DNA from: Roseovarius dicentrarchi
Lineage (GTDB): Bacteria; Pseudomonadota; Alphaproteobacteria; Rhodobacterales; Rhodobacteraceae
Direction: 5' to 3'
NCBI RefSeq assembly: GCF_003316635.1
Contig: NZ_QNQP01000009.1
Span: 57,229-121,228, forward strand
DNA: 64,000 bases
Shown: piece by piece, positions 18,775 to 27,808 of the stretch
Position numbering within the stretch: position 1 is the stretch's first letter
How the letters are laid out: every line of letters begins with the position of its first letter
Notes under the pieces: model-generated
What the model was told of the DNA's origin: nothing
Database searches by the model: none
What the model saw: only the letters and a program-made list of their open reading frames with translations
Program-made: the position numbers and the translations under genes

Positions 18775-19058
18775 TTTTCTTCGCCTCTTAGGGACATCCC
18801 AGCCCCAACTTGCAACCTTAGATATAGTGAAAACTCTTAATATGTAAAACCATTAGGCCATGTAGGCCCTTCAGAAACCAACGCCTTTTGTAAGCATAAT
18901 CAGAGTGTGGGCCTCTAACCGCCTGATGCCATTAGTCCATTACACTAGAAAAAGCGCCAAATCATTTGATTTCTCGCGCTCAGCCAAGGCAAAGCAAAAT
19001 GCCCGCCTGTGACAGGCGGGCATTCGTAAATCGTTTCAAAATCTGGTGCCGGGCTGAC
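18775..19058 (-). other. AT-rich non-coding flank of the HNH gene and rpsO 3' region
   Basis: No gene is visible in these 284 bases. The part from about 18775 to 18960 is AT-rich like the HNH gene and probably carries its promoter; the minus strand there has TATA-like stretches near 18830-18845. The remainder holds the rpsO terminator. A segment near 18900-18960 has a superficial tRNA look but lacks a T-arm. No insertion-sequence ends or target duplications were found by eye. Confidence 0.4.
18991..19024 (-). terminator. rho-independent terminator of rpsO
   Basis: AATGCCCGCCTGT (18998-19010) and ACAGGCGGGCATT (19012-19024) form a strong stem. On the minus strand it is followed by TTTTGCTTTG, giving a terminator 35 bases beyond the rpsO stop. 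It would separate rpsO transcription from the HNH gene and pnp. Confidence 0.8.
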
Positions 19059-19328
19059 TTAGCGGCGGATGCCCAGACGCTGGATCAGGTCCTGATAGCG
19101 GGCCTCGTCCTTGGACTTGGTGTAGTCCAGCAGTTTGCGGCGCAGGGCGACCATTTTCAGAAGGCCACGGCGGCCGTGGTTGTCCTTCTTGTGGGTCTTG
19201 AAATGCTCGGTCAGGGTGGTGATCCGCGAGGTGAGAATGGCAACCTGAACTTCGGGCGAGCCGGTGTCGCCTTCCTTGGTTGCGAATTCCTTCATCAGGC
19301 GGTGCTTTTCTTCGACGGTGATCGACAT
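19059..19328 (-). CDS. rpsO: 30S ribosomal protein S15
   Basis: An 89-aa primary-binding protein of the small-subunit platform, contacting helices 20-22 of 16S rRNA and bridge B4. Conserved features [12 protein letters not shown], the [22 protein letters not shown] segment with the RNA-binding His/Asp/Ser-region, and RRKLLDYTK are all present at normal length. It is preceded by AAGGAG 6 bases before the ATG. truB and rbfA, often near rpsO, lie 2-5 kb upstream on the same strand, so this is a dispersed version of the usual nusA-infB-rbfA-truB-rpsO-pnp run. Confidence 0.97.
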   Translation of the reverse strand: MSITVEEKHRLMKEFATKEGDTGSPEVQVAILTSRITTLTEHFKTHKKDNHGRRGLLKMVALRRKLLDYTKSKDEARYQDLIQRLGIRR

Positions 19329-19466
19329 CGGTGTCTCCTTCGTATCAAGGGTGGCGGGCGCAAGCCGGGATGTCGTCCAGCAAGGTCCATATAGAGAATC
19401 TGCACCCGAAAAATCCGGCGCATCGGCGGCGTATAGGCCAGTTTGCGATGTTTGAAAAGGGCTGCG

Positions 19467-20639
19467 TTACAGCATTGCGCCCGCTGGCAGCAGACTGGAC
19501 CCGATCAGCGTGATATGGCCCGCGTTCAGCCCCGGCGCATTGTTTACCGCCGCAATCGGCACACCGTTCAGCGTGATGTGCCGGATGCCTTCATCCTCCG
19601 GATCCGGCGCCAGATCCACGTCAGGCGCATCGTCCTCCAGGTCATTGAACACCACCATCAGCGTGTCCTCATCCGGTTCAAAATCGAGGATCTGCGCCTG
19701 ATGATCCGCGCTTAGCCATTCGCCCAGCAGGACCGTATCGGCGCCTGCGCCTCCGGTGACGATATCACCTGCGCCTGCGGTGATCACATCATCGCCGCCG
19801 CCGCCGTTGAGGTAATCGCTTACATCGGTGTCGTTCCAGCCTTCGGTGTCGGGATCATCCTCAAATCCCGACAGCGTGTCATCGCCCCAGCCCCCGAACA
19901 GAGTGTCATGCCCCGCCCCGCCGCGCAGCGCATCGTTGCCCAGACCGCCATGCAGCGCATCATCGCCAGCGCCGCCGTGCAGGCCGTCATTGCCTTCGCT
20001 GCCGACCAGACTGTCATCGCCAGATCCGCCGTGCAGGGTGTCATCATCGCCATGGCCGAACATGCGGTCATCGCCATCCCCGCCTTGGATGACATCCGCA
20101 TCTGCGCCGCCGTGAAGCGTGTCGTTGCCGTCATCTCCGGCCAGCGTATCAGCGCCCGAACCGCCCCAAAGCGCGTCATCGCCCGCAGCGCCGGACATTG
20201 CATCATCGCCCTCGTATCCGTTGGCGATATCGACCAAGTCCGAGCCGGCCATCTGATCAGCGTCCGGTGTGCCCGACACGACCCGCTCGGCGGTATCATC
20301 GTCTTGCGCGGCACCGCCCGCGACCTGCGCGTCGGGAACAACGTTCTCCGGCAGCTCAGGCAGCGCATCCGTTTCAGGCCCGCCGTCAGCGGCAGCAGCA
20401 TCCGACGTGGCGGCACTGCTGAGCGGGATGCCCGGCGCGGCTGCATCCGCACTTTGACCCATGAAATCCAGAATACTGGTCCCGTCGCCGGACGGCTCTG
20501 CGCTATCGACGTCCGCGCCGTCCGCCTCCTGATCGGAGGCGTCCTGTGCGGCCACCTCATCCTGATCTTCTTCGCCCATCCCGACAAAGGCGGTCGCGCC
20601 AAGCGCCATCATCCCCATAAGTCCAGCTAGCAAAAGCAT
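19467..20639 (-). CDS. membrane-anchored RTX (GG-repeat) calcium-binding protein
   Basis: A 390-aa protein: hydrophobic N-terminus (residues 1-20, anchor or signal-like), an acidic Asp/Glu/Ala-rich linker (22-120), then about ten nonapeptide repeats of the GGxGxDxLx type (residues about 142-258, plus 278-300) that should form a Ca2+-binding parallel beta-roll, and a C-terminal beta region (305-390). RTX proteins are usually exported by type I secretion using a C-terminal signal; the hydrophobic N-terminus here is unusual for that route. No hydrolase domain is visible, so a structural or Ca2+-sensing role is a guess. No T1SS genes are nearby. Confidence 0.7.
   Translation of the reverse strand: MLLLAGLMGMMALGATAFVGMGEEDQDEVAAQDASDQEADGADVDSAEPSGDGTSILDFMGQSADAAAPGIPLSSAATSDAAAADGGPETDALPELPENVVPDAQVAGGAAQDDDTAERVVSGTPDADQMAGSDLVDIANGYEGDDAMSGAAGDDALWGGSGADTLAGDDGNDTLHGGADADVIQGGDGDDRMFGHGDDDTLHGGSGDDSLVGSEGNDGLHGGAGDDALHGGLGNDALRGGAGHDTLFGGWGDDTLSGFEDDPDTEGWNDTDVSDYLNGGGGDDVITAGAGDIVTGGAGADTVLLGEWLSADHQAQILDFEPDEDTLMVVFNDLEDDAPDVDLAPDPEDEGIRHITLNGVPIAAVNNAPGLNAGHITLIGSSLLPAGAML
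19866..20216 (-). repeat. tandem 27-bp coding repeats (RTX nonapeptides)
   Basis: Degenerate 27-base units encode successive GGxGxDxLx nonapeptides. Recurrent bases such as gccgccgtgcag and catcgcc-type blocks can be read at 19970-20110. They are diverged at DNA level, so recent slippage is not obvious. Confidence 0.75.
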
Positions 20640-20713
20640 GTCACCAATCCCATTCTCACGGGTCTATATTGCGCCAATCAGGCCCCGTTTCACAGCGTTT
20701 CCCGATTCAGTGG

Positions 20714-21235
20714 TTAACGCTCGGGCAAGGTTTCCCACAGGTCCGGCTGGCGCGCATAGGCCACATATAGCGGGTGGCGCGGGTGGCCATCCTTGGTCAG
20801 GCCCAGATGATGCACCGCGCGTCCCGTGGCGGCCAGCAGCGCCGCGACCGCCGCACCCCGGCCCAGATGCGCGCCATGCGTGCCCCACGCCGCGACGATG
20901 GTATCGGCCCAGTCGCAGCCTTCCAGAATAGCGGCGTCATTGGCGGGGCCAACCGGATCGGCGGCGGCCCGCATCGCACGCGGATCGGTGTCGCGCCAGG
21001 CAAAGATATTCGTGACGCGAAACGCACCGAACCCCAGCGCGCGCGCGCGACGCTCGCACCGCTCGACCGTGGGATCGTTCTGGTATTCTGTCGCGGTCGA
21101 CGGGTTCAGCATGATGAAATGCGCACGTTTGCCAGCTGCGTCCCAGATACGGGTCAGCGCATAGCGGTAGCGCTCGCAATCCGAATAAATCGCGGTGGAT
21201 GCCGCGTCGCCCTTTTGATGGCTGCGCGTGATCAC
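20714..21235 (-). CDS. DUF1643 domain-containing protein
   Basis: A 173-aa protein of the DUF1643 family, recognised from [27 protein letters not shown] and the following [17 protein letters not shown] and VAAWGTHG. Biochemical function is unknown to me. Start: I use the GTG at 21235 because it overlaps the truB TGA as GTGA, which implies translational coupling; a longer frame upstream would lie wholly inside truB. Coupling to a tRNA pseudouridine synthase may hint at nucleic-acid-related work, but this is only context. Confidence 0.8.
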   Translation of the reverse strand: MITRSHQKGDAASTAIYSDCERYRYALTRIWDAAGKRAHFIMLNPSTATEYQNDPTVERCERRARALGFGAFRVTNIFAWRDTDPRAMRAAADPVGPANDAAILEGCDWADTIVAAWGTHGAHLGRGAAVAALLAATGRAVHHLGLTKDGHPRHPLYVAYARQPDLWETLPER

Positions 21236-22143
21236 TCGGGGTCCACGAACACGCGGGACGGGTGCAATTCGCCCGCCTTGTAGATGCCGACAGCGATCGC
21301 GCGCCCGTCCAGCGAGCCCCAGCATTCGTCGCCATATTCGGCATCGCCCGGATAGACCATGCCGGGGTTGCCATTGCGCAGCTTGGCCGCGCCTTCGGGG
21401 GTGCAGCGCAGCTCGGGCAGGTCGGTCAGTCCGGCCTCAAGCGGCAGGATATGCGCATCAAGGGCGGGGTCATGGGCCATCTCGTCGATCTGGTCCAGCG
21501 TCAGGCCGTCTTCGGCCTCGAACGGGCCGGACCAGACCCGGCGCAGCCATGTCACATGCCCCTTGCAGCCCAGCGTATCACCCAGGTCACGCGCAATGGC
21601 GCGCACATAGCCGCCCTTGCCGCAGACCATTTCCAGCACCGCGCGGTCCGCATCGGGGCGGTCTGCCAGCAGCAGTTCATCCACCCATAGCGGACGGGCG
21701 GCCAGCGTGACATCCTCGCCGTCGCGGGCCAGTTTATAGGCGCGCTCGCCGTCGATCTTGACTGCCGAAAACTTCGGCGGCACCTGCATGATGTCGCCGA
21801 CAAAGCCCTGTAGCGCCTCTTTGATGTCGGCGTCGGTGGGGCGGATATCGCTGGTGGCGATCACCTCGCCCTCGGCGTCGTCGGTATTGGTGGCGGCGCC
21901 GAACCGCACCTCGAACTTGTAGGCTTTCAGCGCGTCGGTGATGTAGGGCACCGTTTTCGTCGCCTCGCCCAGCGCGACGGCCAGAACGCCGGTCGCCTCG
22001 GGGTCCAGCGTGCCGGCGTGGCCCGCCTTTTTCGCCTGAAGCGCCCAGCGCACCTTGTTCACGACCGAGGTGGAGGTGATTCCGGCAGGTTTGTCCACCA
22101 CCAGCCACCCGGATATATCGCGGCCCTTGCGCTTGCGTGCCAT
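21232..22143 (-). CDS. truB: tRNA pseudouridine-55 synthase
   Basis: A 303-aa enzyme that converts U55 of the T-loop of elongator tRNAs to pseudouridine. The N-terminal part shows [12 protein letters not shown] and the catalytic motif [14 protein letters not shown] with its essential Asp; [13 protein letters not shown] and [12 protein letters not shown] are further family signatures, followed by a C-terminal PUA-like part. The start ATG 22143 (MARKRKG) has AGGGGG upstream; a frame extension of 19 codons is not used. It is coupled to DUF1643 downstream and 73 bases after the MATE gene. Confidence 0.96.
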   Translation of the reverse strand: MARKRKGRDISGWLVVDKPAGITSTSVVNKVRWALQAKKAGHAGTLDPEATGVLAVALGEATKTVPYITDALKAYKFEVRFGAATNTDDAEGEVIATSDIRPTDADIKEALQGFVGDIMQVPPKFSAVKIDGERAYKLARDGEDVTLAARPLWVDELLLADRPDADRAVLEMVCGKGGYVRAIARDLGDTLGCKGHVTWLRRVWSGPFEAEDGLTLDQIDEMAHDPALDAHILPLEAGLTDLPELRCTPEGAAKLRNGNPGMVYPGDAEYGDECWGSLDGRAIAVGIYKAGELHPSRVFVDPE

Positions 22144-22216
22144 TGATCTGCCCCCTTGCATTAGGCTGCGGGGGCTAGCCCAAGGGCCTGCGCCTGTCAA
22201 TCGCGCGCGCCTTTTG

Positions 22217-23599
22217 TCAACCGCGCGTCAGCCACTGTGACGGCACCCGCACCGACGCCCCGCCCAGCGTACCCAGCCCGACGGACCGCACGGCGATCAG
22301 CGCCAGCCAGGCGCTGACCAGATTGGCGGTGAGCGCGGCAATGATCATCCCCTCGAACCCGGCCACCTGTACGCCCAGCCACGTCAACGGGACATAGAGC
22401 GCAAAGATACGCAGGCCGCTCAGGCTCATTGACCACAACGCGCGGTCGCGCGCATTCATCGCCGCGTTCGAGGTGATCAGGATGCCAAAGCCCAGATAGC
22501 CCCAGCTGGCGATGCGCAGATAGCTGGCGGTGAATTCCTGCGCCTCGCTGCCCGAGGTCATCAGCGCCGCGACCGGCCCGGCAAACAGCGCCAGGAATAC
22601 CGCCACGGTAATGCCGATGGCCGCCACCGACAGATGCGTCAGGCGCAACCCCGCCCGCGCGCGGGCATGATCCCCCGCGCCCCATGCCTGCCCCACCACC
22701 GGCCCGATCCCCGAGGACAGCGCGAGCATCGGCACCACCAGCACACCCTGCACCCGCGTCGCCGCGCCAAAGCCGGCAACGGCCGTGTCGCCGATGCTGG
22801 CCACGAAGCCGGTCACAATCGCCATGCCCAGCGGATTGATCGCGTTCGACATCGCCGCAGGCGCGCCCACGCGGATGATGCGGCGCATGGAGTCGCGCGC
22901 CCGCAGCCACGGCGCCGCCTTCAGTTGCAGCACGCCGCCATAGGACGCGAACACGATCAGCCCCGTGGCCGAACATATGCGCGCGGTCAGCGTGGCGACG
23001 CCCGCGCCGTCCATGCTCATCGCCGGAAAGGGACCCAGCCCGAAGATCAGCACCGGGTCCAGCCCGATATTCAGCAGCGCCTGAAGCAGCATGGCCGTGG
23101 CCGCCACACCGCTGCGCCCACTGGCGCGAAACACCGCATTCAGCGCCATGCTGGTCACCAGAAACGGAAAGCTGAGGCACCAGAACCGCATATAGCCAAG
23201 GATCGCGGCCAGCACCTCGCCCTCCGCCCCCATGGCGGCAAATAGATACGGCGCCACCAGCCAGATCACCACCGCCAGCGCACAGGACAGCGCCAGCGCC
23301 AGCGTCATGGCGTGCAATGTCATGCGGCGGCGCTGATCCTCGTCCTCGCCCCGGCCAATCGCCTGACTGATCACGGTGTTTGTCCCCGCCGACAGCCCGA
23401 TGGACAGCGATGTCAGCGCCGTCATCACCGGAAAGGCAAAGCCAATCGCCGCCAGCGACACCGCCCCATCCCGCGCCAGAAAAAACGCATCGGCCAGGCC
23501 CACGCTCAGCACCCCCAGGATGCCGACTGTCATCGGCGCGCTGACAGACCACAGCGCGCGGCCAACAGGCCCGTCATTCAGCGTTTTCCGCGCAGCCAT
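22217..23599 (-). CDS. MATE family efflux transporter
   Basis: A 460-aa inner-membrane protein with 12 predicted helices in two homologous halves, typical of MATE Na+/H+ antiporters of the NorM/DinF type that expel cationic drugs or metabolites. N-terminal [25 protein letters not shown] and the repeated loop pattern SQAIGRG / [12 protein letters not shown], located after helices 2 and 8, support the assignment. Substrate cannot be predicted. It lies upstream of truB on the same strand. Confidence 0.9.
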   Translation of the reverse strand: MAARKTLNDGPVGRALWSVSAPMTVGILGVLSVGLADAFFLARDGAVSLAAIGFAFPVMTALTSLSIGLSAGTNTVISQAIGRGEDEDQRRRMTLHAMTLALALSCALAVVIWLVAPYLFAAMGAEGEVLAAILGYMRFWCLSFPFLVTSMALNAVFRASGRSGVAATAMLLQALLNIGLDPVLIFGLGPFPAMSMDGAGVATLTARICSATGLIVFASYGGVLQLKAAPWLRARDSMRRIIRVGAPAAMSNAINPLGMAIVTGFVASIGDTAVAGFGAATRVQGVLVVPMLALSSGIGPVVGQAWGAGDHARARAGLRLTHLSVAAIGITVAVFLALFAGPVAALMTSGSEAQEFTASYLRIASWGYLGFGILITSNAAMNARDRALWSMSLSGLRIFALYVPLTWLGVQVAGFEGMIIAALTANLVSAWLALIAVRSVGLGTLGGASVRVPSQWLTRG

Positions 23600-23696
23600 C
23601 GTGGCAATCCCCTTGGCAGTTCAGCTCACAACCGCGCCCGGCAGGGGCGCGCCCCGTGCAGACCTAAGGCGATTGGCGGAAAATCCCAGAGCCGCG

Positions 23697-24455
23697 TCAG
23701 TCCTGCGGTGCCGGAACCACGCTGCCGATGATCGGACCCATGGGAAACCCGATATCGCTGCGCCCCAGTTCAGGCGCATAAAGCCGCGAGATATTCCCAT
23801 CGAAATACAGCGCCTGCGGCAGGCCCAGATGATCGCGGAACAGGCGCCCGAAGGTGTGAAAATTCACCGCATCGGCTGAAATGGCGAAAACCGCGCGGGT
23901 GCCATCCTGCGATGTGCCCACGCCGTTGCGGATATACCGGCTGTCGCTGTCGATCAGGAACCGCGGGTGCAATGCGCCGTCGATCACCAGCATCGGGCCC
24001 GATTGCGTCGCGTAGCGGCACGCGGGCGGCTCTGCCGCGTAGCGCAGCGTTTCAATCACATCGGCGCGGCCCTCGCGGATGCACAGCACGCCATTGGGCA
24101 GCAGGCCAAAGTTCCCCGGTCCCTTTTGCGTGACGATGCCGGCCACCTCCTGCCGGTCCTCGATATATAGACCAACGGGCCGCCGGTCCGAATGATACAT
24201 GCCCGCGTTCATGGCAAAGTCCAGCTCCTGGCCATCCTTGGCCAGCAGCGCATTGACCGCGCTGAAACTGCCCAAATTGCCCCCGGACGCGGGATCATTC
24301 AGGAAAACCCGCAAATCGGCCGACGCTATGTCAACCTCGCAGATGGAATACCGCGCGCCCTCGAACGCCTCGTCGCGGCAGTCCGCCGCCGTGGCCAGTG
24401 CGGGCATCATCAGGGCCATCGCGGCCCCGATCAGCGCCCTAATCCTCAAGGTCAC
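23697..24455 (-). CDS. phosphodiester glycosidase family (DUF2233) exported protein
   Basis: A protein of about 252 aa with an N-terminal signal peptide ([22 protein letters not shown], cut near ATA-AD) and a domain like that of eukaryotic uncovering enzyme NAGPA. Motifs: [59 protein letters not shown] and [12 protein letters not shown]. Such proteins may hydrolyse sugar phosphodiesters of envelope glycans; activity is unproven. The start is uncertain: GTG 24455 or TTG 24449 both fit the signal peptide and lie inside the 3' end of rbfA (17- or 11-base overlap), implying coupling. Confidence 0.8.
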   Translation of the reverse strand: MTLRIRALIGAAMALMMPALATAADCRDEAFEGARYSICEVDIASADLRVFLNDPASGGNLGSFSAVNALLAKDGQELDFAMNAGMYHSDRRPVGLYIEDRQEVAGIVTQKGPGNFGLLPNGVLCIREGRADVIETLRYAAEPPACRYATQSGPMLVIDGALHPRFLIDSDSRYIRNGVGTSQDGTRAVFAISADAVNFHTFGRLFRDHLGLPQALYFDGNISRLYAPELGRSDIGFPMGPIIGSVVPAPQD

Positions 24456-24834
24456 GCTGCACTTCGTTCTGCGCAAACAGGCGGCGCGTTTCGTCCATCT
24501 GGTCAAACGTGGTGTCCAGCCGGAACCGCAGGTCAGGCGCATATTTCAGCCCCAGTTTCTTTGACACCGCGCGGCGCAGCTCGCTTTTGTTGGTTGCCAG
24601 CAGGGCAATCAGCTCGTCCTGGCCCTTGCCGCCCAGCGGCATCACGTAGGCAGTGGCAATCTTGAGGTCGGGCGACATGCGCACCTCGCCCACCGTCACG
24701 GACATGCGGGCAAGGTCCGCATCGTGGATATCGCCGCGCATCAGCACGTCCGCCAGCGTACGGCGGACATTCTCGCCCACCTGAAGCTGCCGTTGCGTGG
24801 GGCCTGCGCCCTCGGAAAACTTGTTCTTTGCCAT
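24439..24834 (-). CDS. rbfA: 30S ribosome-binding factor A
   Basis: A 131-aa KH-like protein that helps late 30S maturation, cold adaptation and 16S 5'-end processing. Family features: [42 protein letters not shown], and [24 protein letters not shown]. The start ATG 24834 (MAKNKFSEG) is preferred over one 12 codons upstream, because the conserved N-terminus begins there. It is divergent from dapB with 89 bases between starts. Confidence 0.93.
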   Translation of the reverse strand: MAKNKFSEGAGPTQRQLQVGENVRRTLADVLMRGDIHDADLARMSVTVGEVRMSPDLKIATAYVMPLGGKGQDELIALLATNKSELRRAVSKKLGLKYAPDLRFRLDTTFDQMDETRRLFAQNEVQRDLED

Positions 24835-24923
24835 AATGATGCATTTAGTCCCTCCGCCGCCCTTTGCCAAGCGATGATGCCCGCGCTATCAACACCGTGA
24901 TGAAAACGCGAAGGGCGGGCAGC

Positions 24924-25733
24924 ATGGCAGAACCGGGCATTGCAGTAACAGGCGCATCGGGCCGGATGGGCCGGATGCTGATCCAGACGATCTGCGATAG
25001 CGGACGTGCGCATCTGGTCGGCGCGGTCGAACGGCCCGGCCACGCATGGATCGGGCAGGACGTGGGCAGCGTCATGGGCGGCGCGCCCTTGGGTGTGATC
25101 GTAACGGATGACCCGCTGGAGGCGTTCGCCCCCGCGCAGGCAATCATCGACTTTACCGCCCCCGCCGCCACGCTGGCCTTTGCCAAACTGGCCGCGCAGG
25201 CGCGCGCGGTGCATGTCATCGGCACGACAGGATTTTCCGACGCCGAGCTGGAGGCGCTGATTCCCGCTGCGCGCCATTCGGTGCAGGTGCGTGCAGGCAA
25301 CATGAGCCTGGGGGTCAACCTGCTGACAATGCTGACGGAAAAAGTGGCCCGTGCGCTGGATGAGGATTTCGACATCGAAATCATCGAGGCGCATCACAAC
25401 CAAAAGGTCGATGCCCCCTCCGGCACCGCCCTCATGCTGGGCGAGGCGGCGGCAACCGGGCGCGGCGTGGCGCTTGACCGCGTGTCGGACCGCGCCCGCG
25501 ACGGCATCACCGGCCCGCGCGAGCGGGGCCATATCGGGTTTTCCGCCATTCGCGGCGGCGATATCGTGGGCGAACATGACGTGATCTTTGCCGCCGCGGG
25601 CGAGCGGATCGTGCTGCGCCATATCGCCACGGACCGCGCTGTTTTTGCCCGCGGCGCGCTGAAGGCGGCGCTGTGGGGACAGGGGCGCGATCCGGGCGCG
25701 TATGACATGCTGGATGTGCTGGGGCTGGGATAG
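24924..25733 (+). CDS. dapB: 4-hydroxy-tetrahydrodipicolinate reductase
   Basis: A 269-aa NAD(P)H-dependent enzyme of lysine and diaminopimelate synthesis. Visible are the nucleotide-binding [20 protein letters not shown], the GTTGF loop, the catalytic [16 protein letters not shown] (His-His with Lys) and [20 protein letters not shown]. Length is normal. The start ATG 24924 has an AAGGGCGGG ribosome-binding site and begins two codons before the Rossmann strand. Transcribed alone, divergent from rbfA. Confidence 0.96.
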   Translation: MAEPGIAVTGASGRMGRMLIQTICDSGRAHLVGAVERPGHAWIGQDVGSVMGGAPLGVIVTDDPLEAFAPAQAIIDFTAPAATLAFAKLAAQARAVHVIGTTGFSDAELEALIPAARHSVQVRAGNMSLGVNLLTMLTEKVARALDEDFDIEIIEAHHNQKVDAPSGTALMLGEAAATGRGVALDRVSDRARDGITGPRERGHIGFSAIRGGDIVGEHDVIFAAAGERIVLRHIATDRAVFARGALKAALWGQGRDPGAYDMLDVLGLG

Positions 25734-25834
25734 CGCGCATTTTTCGCAGTTTGCGTGGTTTTTTCTGCCTGTTTTAAGGCTTTGGTAGCTTTCAGGTGCA
25801 ACTGTGACCCCTGTCAATGTGTCAGGGGACGGTC

Positions 25835-26185
25835 ATGAATCTATACCATTGCGCGATTGATCTGCGCGACGACGCCAAGGCGCTGGCATTTGCCGTCGCG
25901 GTCGAGACGTGGATGACCCATTTGCAGGGCGAAGGCGTCATTCAGTCCTGGCGTCTGTGCCGGCGCAAGCTGGGATTTGGCGCGCCGCAGGCCCGTGATT
26001 TCCTGCTTGAGATCGAGGTGCAGAACCTGGCCCAACTGGATCAGGCGTTCCGTTTCACCGGCTGCGCCAACGCAGAGGTGGAGCGGCTCTATACCACCGT
26101 TCACCAGATGGTGGGCACGGTCGATACCGCGCTGTACCGTCCGTTTCCGGACCCTGAAAGGGCCGAACGCATGGCGCTGATCTGA
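25835..26185 (+). CDS. DUF6614 family small protein
   Basis: A 116-aa soluble protein starting MNLYHCAIDLRDDAKALAF, with WRLCRRKLGFGAP, DFLLEIEVQNLAQLDQAF and a C-terminal HQMVGTVDTALYRPFPDPER. This matches a small family I know only as uncharacterised (DUF6614) in Rhodobacteraceae; predicted fold is ferredoxin-like alpha/beta. The ATG 25835 follows AGGGGAC. Convergent with the aminotransferase (stops 15 bases apart). No function is claimed. Confidence 0.65.
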   Translation: MNLYHCAIDLRDDAKALAFAVAVETWMTHLQGEGVIQSWRLCRRKLGFGAPQARDFLLEIEVQNLAQLDQAFRFTGCANAEVERLYTTVHQMVGTVDTALYRPFPDPERAERMALI

Positions 26186-26200
26186 TGCCGCGCGCCGGTG

Positions 26201-27343
26201 TCAGCGGTGCGGCTTTTGCTGCGCCAAATACGCCTCCAGCGCGGCCAGCCCCGCATCCAGCCCGGTCCTGCCAAAGCCGATGCGGAACCTGTCCGTCGGC
26301 GTCGGCCCCAGATCCGAGCGGTAGATCGTGCTGGGCAACACCAGAACGCCCGCCTCCTCGACCAGTCTGCGGGCGAATTCGTCCACGCCTTCGGCGCCCT
26401 TGTAGCGCGGATAGCCCATGCACGACCCGTCGGGACGGGTCCAGTCAAACAAGTCCGGATACCGGGCAAAGAACGCATCCCATTTCGGCAGGTTCTCATC
26501 GACGATGGCATTATTACGTGCCAGTATCTTATCGCGCGCCTTCAGGGCGATGCGCGCCAGATGTTCCGACGGGCCGGAATTGCAGATCGACAGGTAATGC
26601 TTCATCCGTTCCATCCGGCTCAGCACATCGCGATCCTGGCACGCGATCCAGCCAATGCGCAGCCCTGGCAACCCGTAGGATTTGGACATTACCCCCAGCG
26701 ACAGACCGCGCTCGTACCCGTCGGCCACAAATGGCAGATGCTGCGCGCCGGCAGGCCCCAGCCCATGAAAAATCTCGTCATGCAGGATCCAGATGCCGTG
26801 CTGGCGGCACAGGTCAATCAGCGCGCGATAGCGGTCCAGCGGCAGAATGGCGCCGGTTGGATTGTGCGGAAAGTTGATCGTGACCAGCCTTGTATTGGGG
26901 CGGATAGCCCCCTTGATCCGGTCTATGTCCAGTGACCAGCCATCTTCGGGGTCCAGCGGCACGCCCGTCGCCTCGCAGATCATGCTGGGCAGGGTTTCGT
27001 GCGACTGGTAATTCGGCGTCACGACAATGGCGTGATCGCCCGGCGCCAGCAGCACGGAATTGGCGGCAAAGATTCCCTCGCTCGCCCCGGCAAAGCACAG
27101 GATGTCATCAGCGCTGCGCGCCGCATAAATACGCGCGATTTCCGCACGCAGCGCAGGCGCGCCCCATGTCTCGGTATAGCCCAGCCACATATTCTGAAAC
27201 GCATCACGGTCATCGGGCGTGGCCAGATCCAGCAGATCCGCCAGTGACATCGCCTCGGCGTCCGAGGCTGTCATGTGATGGCGCGCGCTGAACTCCCACT
27301 TGGCAAAGTGGGTTTCCAGCCGAAAATCGGGGAGCTGCGTCAT
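26201..27343 (-). CDS. class I/II PLP-dependent aminotransferase
   Basis: A 380-aa fold-type I enzyme. The PLP lysine is in SKSYGLPGLRIGW (about residue 230), the cofactor-binding NFPHNPTG motif lies about 60 residues earlier with ILHDEIFHGL following, and the carboxylate-binding Arg is in FRIGFGRTGLD near the end. All key residues are intact. Substrate is not predictable; it might act on arginine-like or aromatic amino acids, and capreomycidine-synthase-like proteins share this architecture. The start ATG 27343 has a strong AGGAGG site; further upstream frame is ignored. Divergent from the small secreted protein gene at 27441. Confidence 0.88.
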   Translation of the reverse strand: MTQLPDFRLETHFAKWEFSARHHMTASDAEAMSLADLLDLATPDDRDAFQNMWLGYTETWGAPALRAEIARIYAARSADDILCFAGASEGIFAANSVLLAPGDHAIVVTPNYQSHETLPSMICEATGVPLDPEDGWSLDIDRIKGAIRPNTRLVTINFPHNPTGAILPLDRYRALIDLCRQHGIWILHDEIFHGLGPAGAQHLPFVADGYERGLSLGVMSKSYGLPGLRIGWIACQDRDVLSRMERMKHYLSICNSGPSEHLARIALKARDKILARNNAIVDENLPKWDAFFARYPDLFDWTRPDGSCMGYPRYKGAEGVDEFARRLVEEAGVLVLPSTIYRSDLGPTPTDRFRIGFGRTGLDAGLAALEAYLAQQKPHR

Positions 27344-27440
27344 GTCCTGCCTCCTGCGGTGCGGCGCCGAATGATCCGCATGGCGGCGCACGTCGTAATG
27401 CTGTTGATCCACAGGCAAATCACACCGGAGAAGAAAAGTC

Positions 27441-27806
27441 ATGCACAACGTCAGGGCACTGACCTGCGCCATTCTTTTGACCGCTTCCAGCGCCGTACCC
27501 GCCCTGTCGGATGATTTTGTCACCGTCCAGAGCCGCGCGCAGTTCGTGCAGATCATCGAGGGGCGCGACCTGACCCGGTTTGGCATCAACGTGGACGTGT
27601 CCCCGGCGGGCCAGATTACCGGCCGCGCTTTCGGCTATCCGGTCACCGGCGCGTGGCAATGGAGCGGAACTTACTTCTGCCGCGATCTGTACTGGGGCGA
27701 TGACAACCTTGGTCAAAATTGCCAGACCGTGCGCATCAGCGGCAATACGATCCGGTTCATTTCGGACCAAGGCGCAGGTGATTTCGCTGATCTGACCTTG
27801 CGATAG
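27441..27806 (+). CDS. small exported hypothetical protein
   Basis: A 121-aa protein with a clear signal peptide (residues 1-23, cut near ALS-DD). The mature part is about 98 aa, predicted beta-rich, with two cysteines (TYFCRD and GQNCQT) suited to one periplasmic disulphide. I do not recognise the family with confidence. A good ribosome-binding site (GGAGAAGAAAA) precedes the ATG. It is divergent from the aminotransferase and convergent with the thi operon. Confidence 0.7.
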   Translation: MHNVRALTCAILLTASSAVPALSDDFVTVQSRAQFVQIIEGRDLTRFGINVDVSPAGQITGRAFGYPVTGAWQWSGTYFCRDLYWGDDNLGQNCQTVRISGNTIRFISDQGAGDFADLTLR

Positions 27807-27808
27807 GG

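Noticed and set aside
18895..18965. tRNA-like D-arm (TAGTGTAATGG) on the minus strand near the HNH gene
   Set aside because: No matching anticodon stem or T-arm with TTC loop could be drawn, and there is no acceptor pairing.
19866..20216. CRISPR-like array
   Set aside because: The repeats are in-frame RTX nonapeptides within a coding gene.
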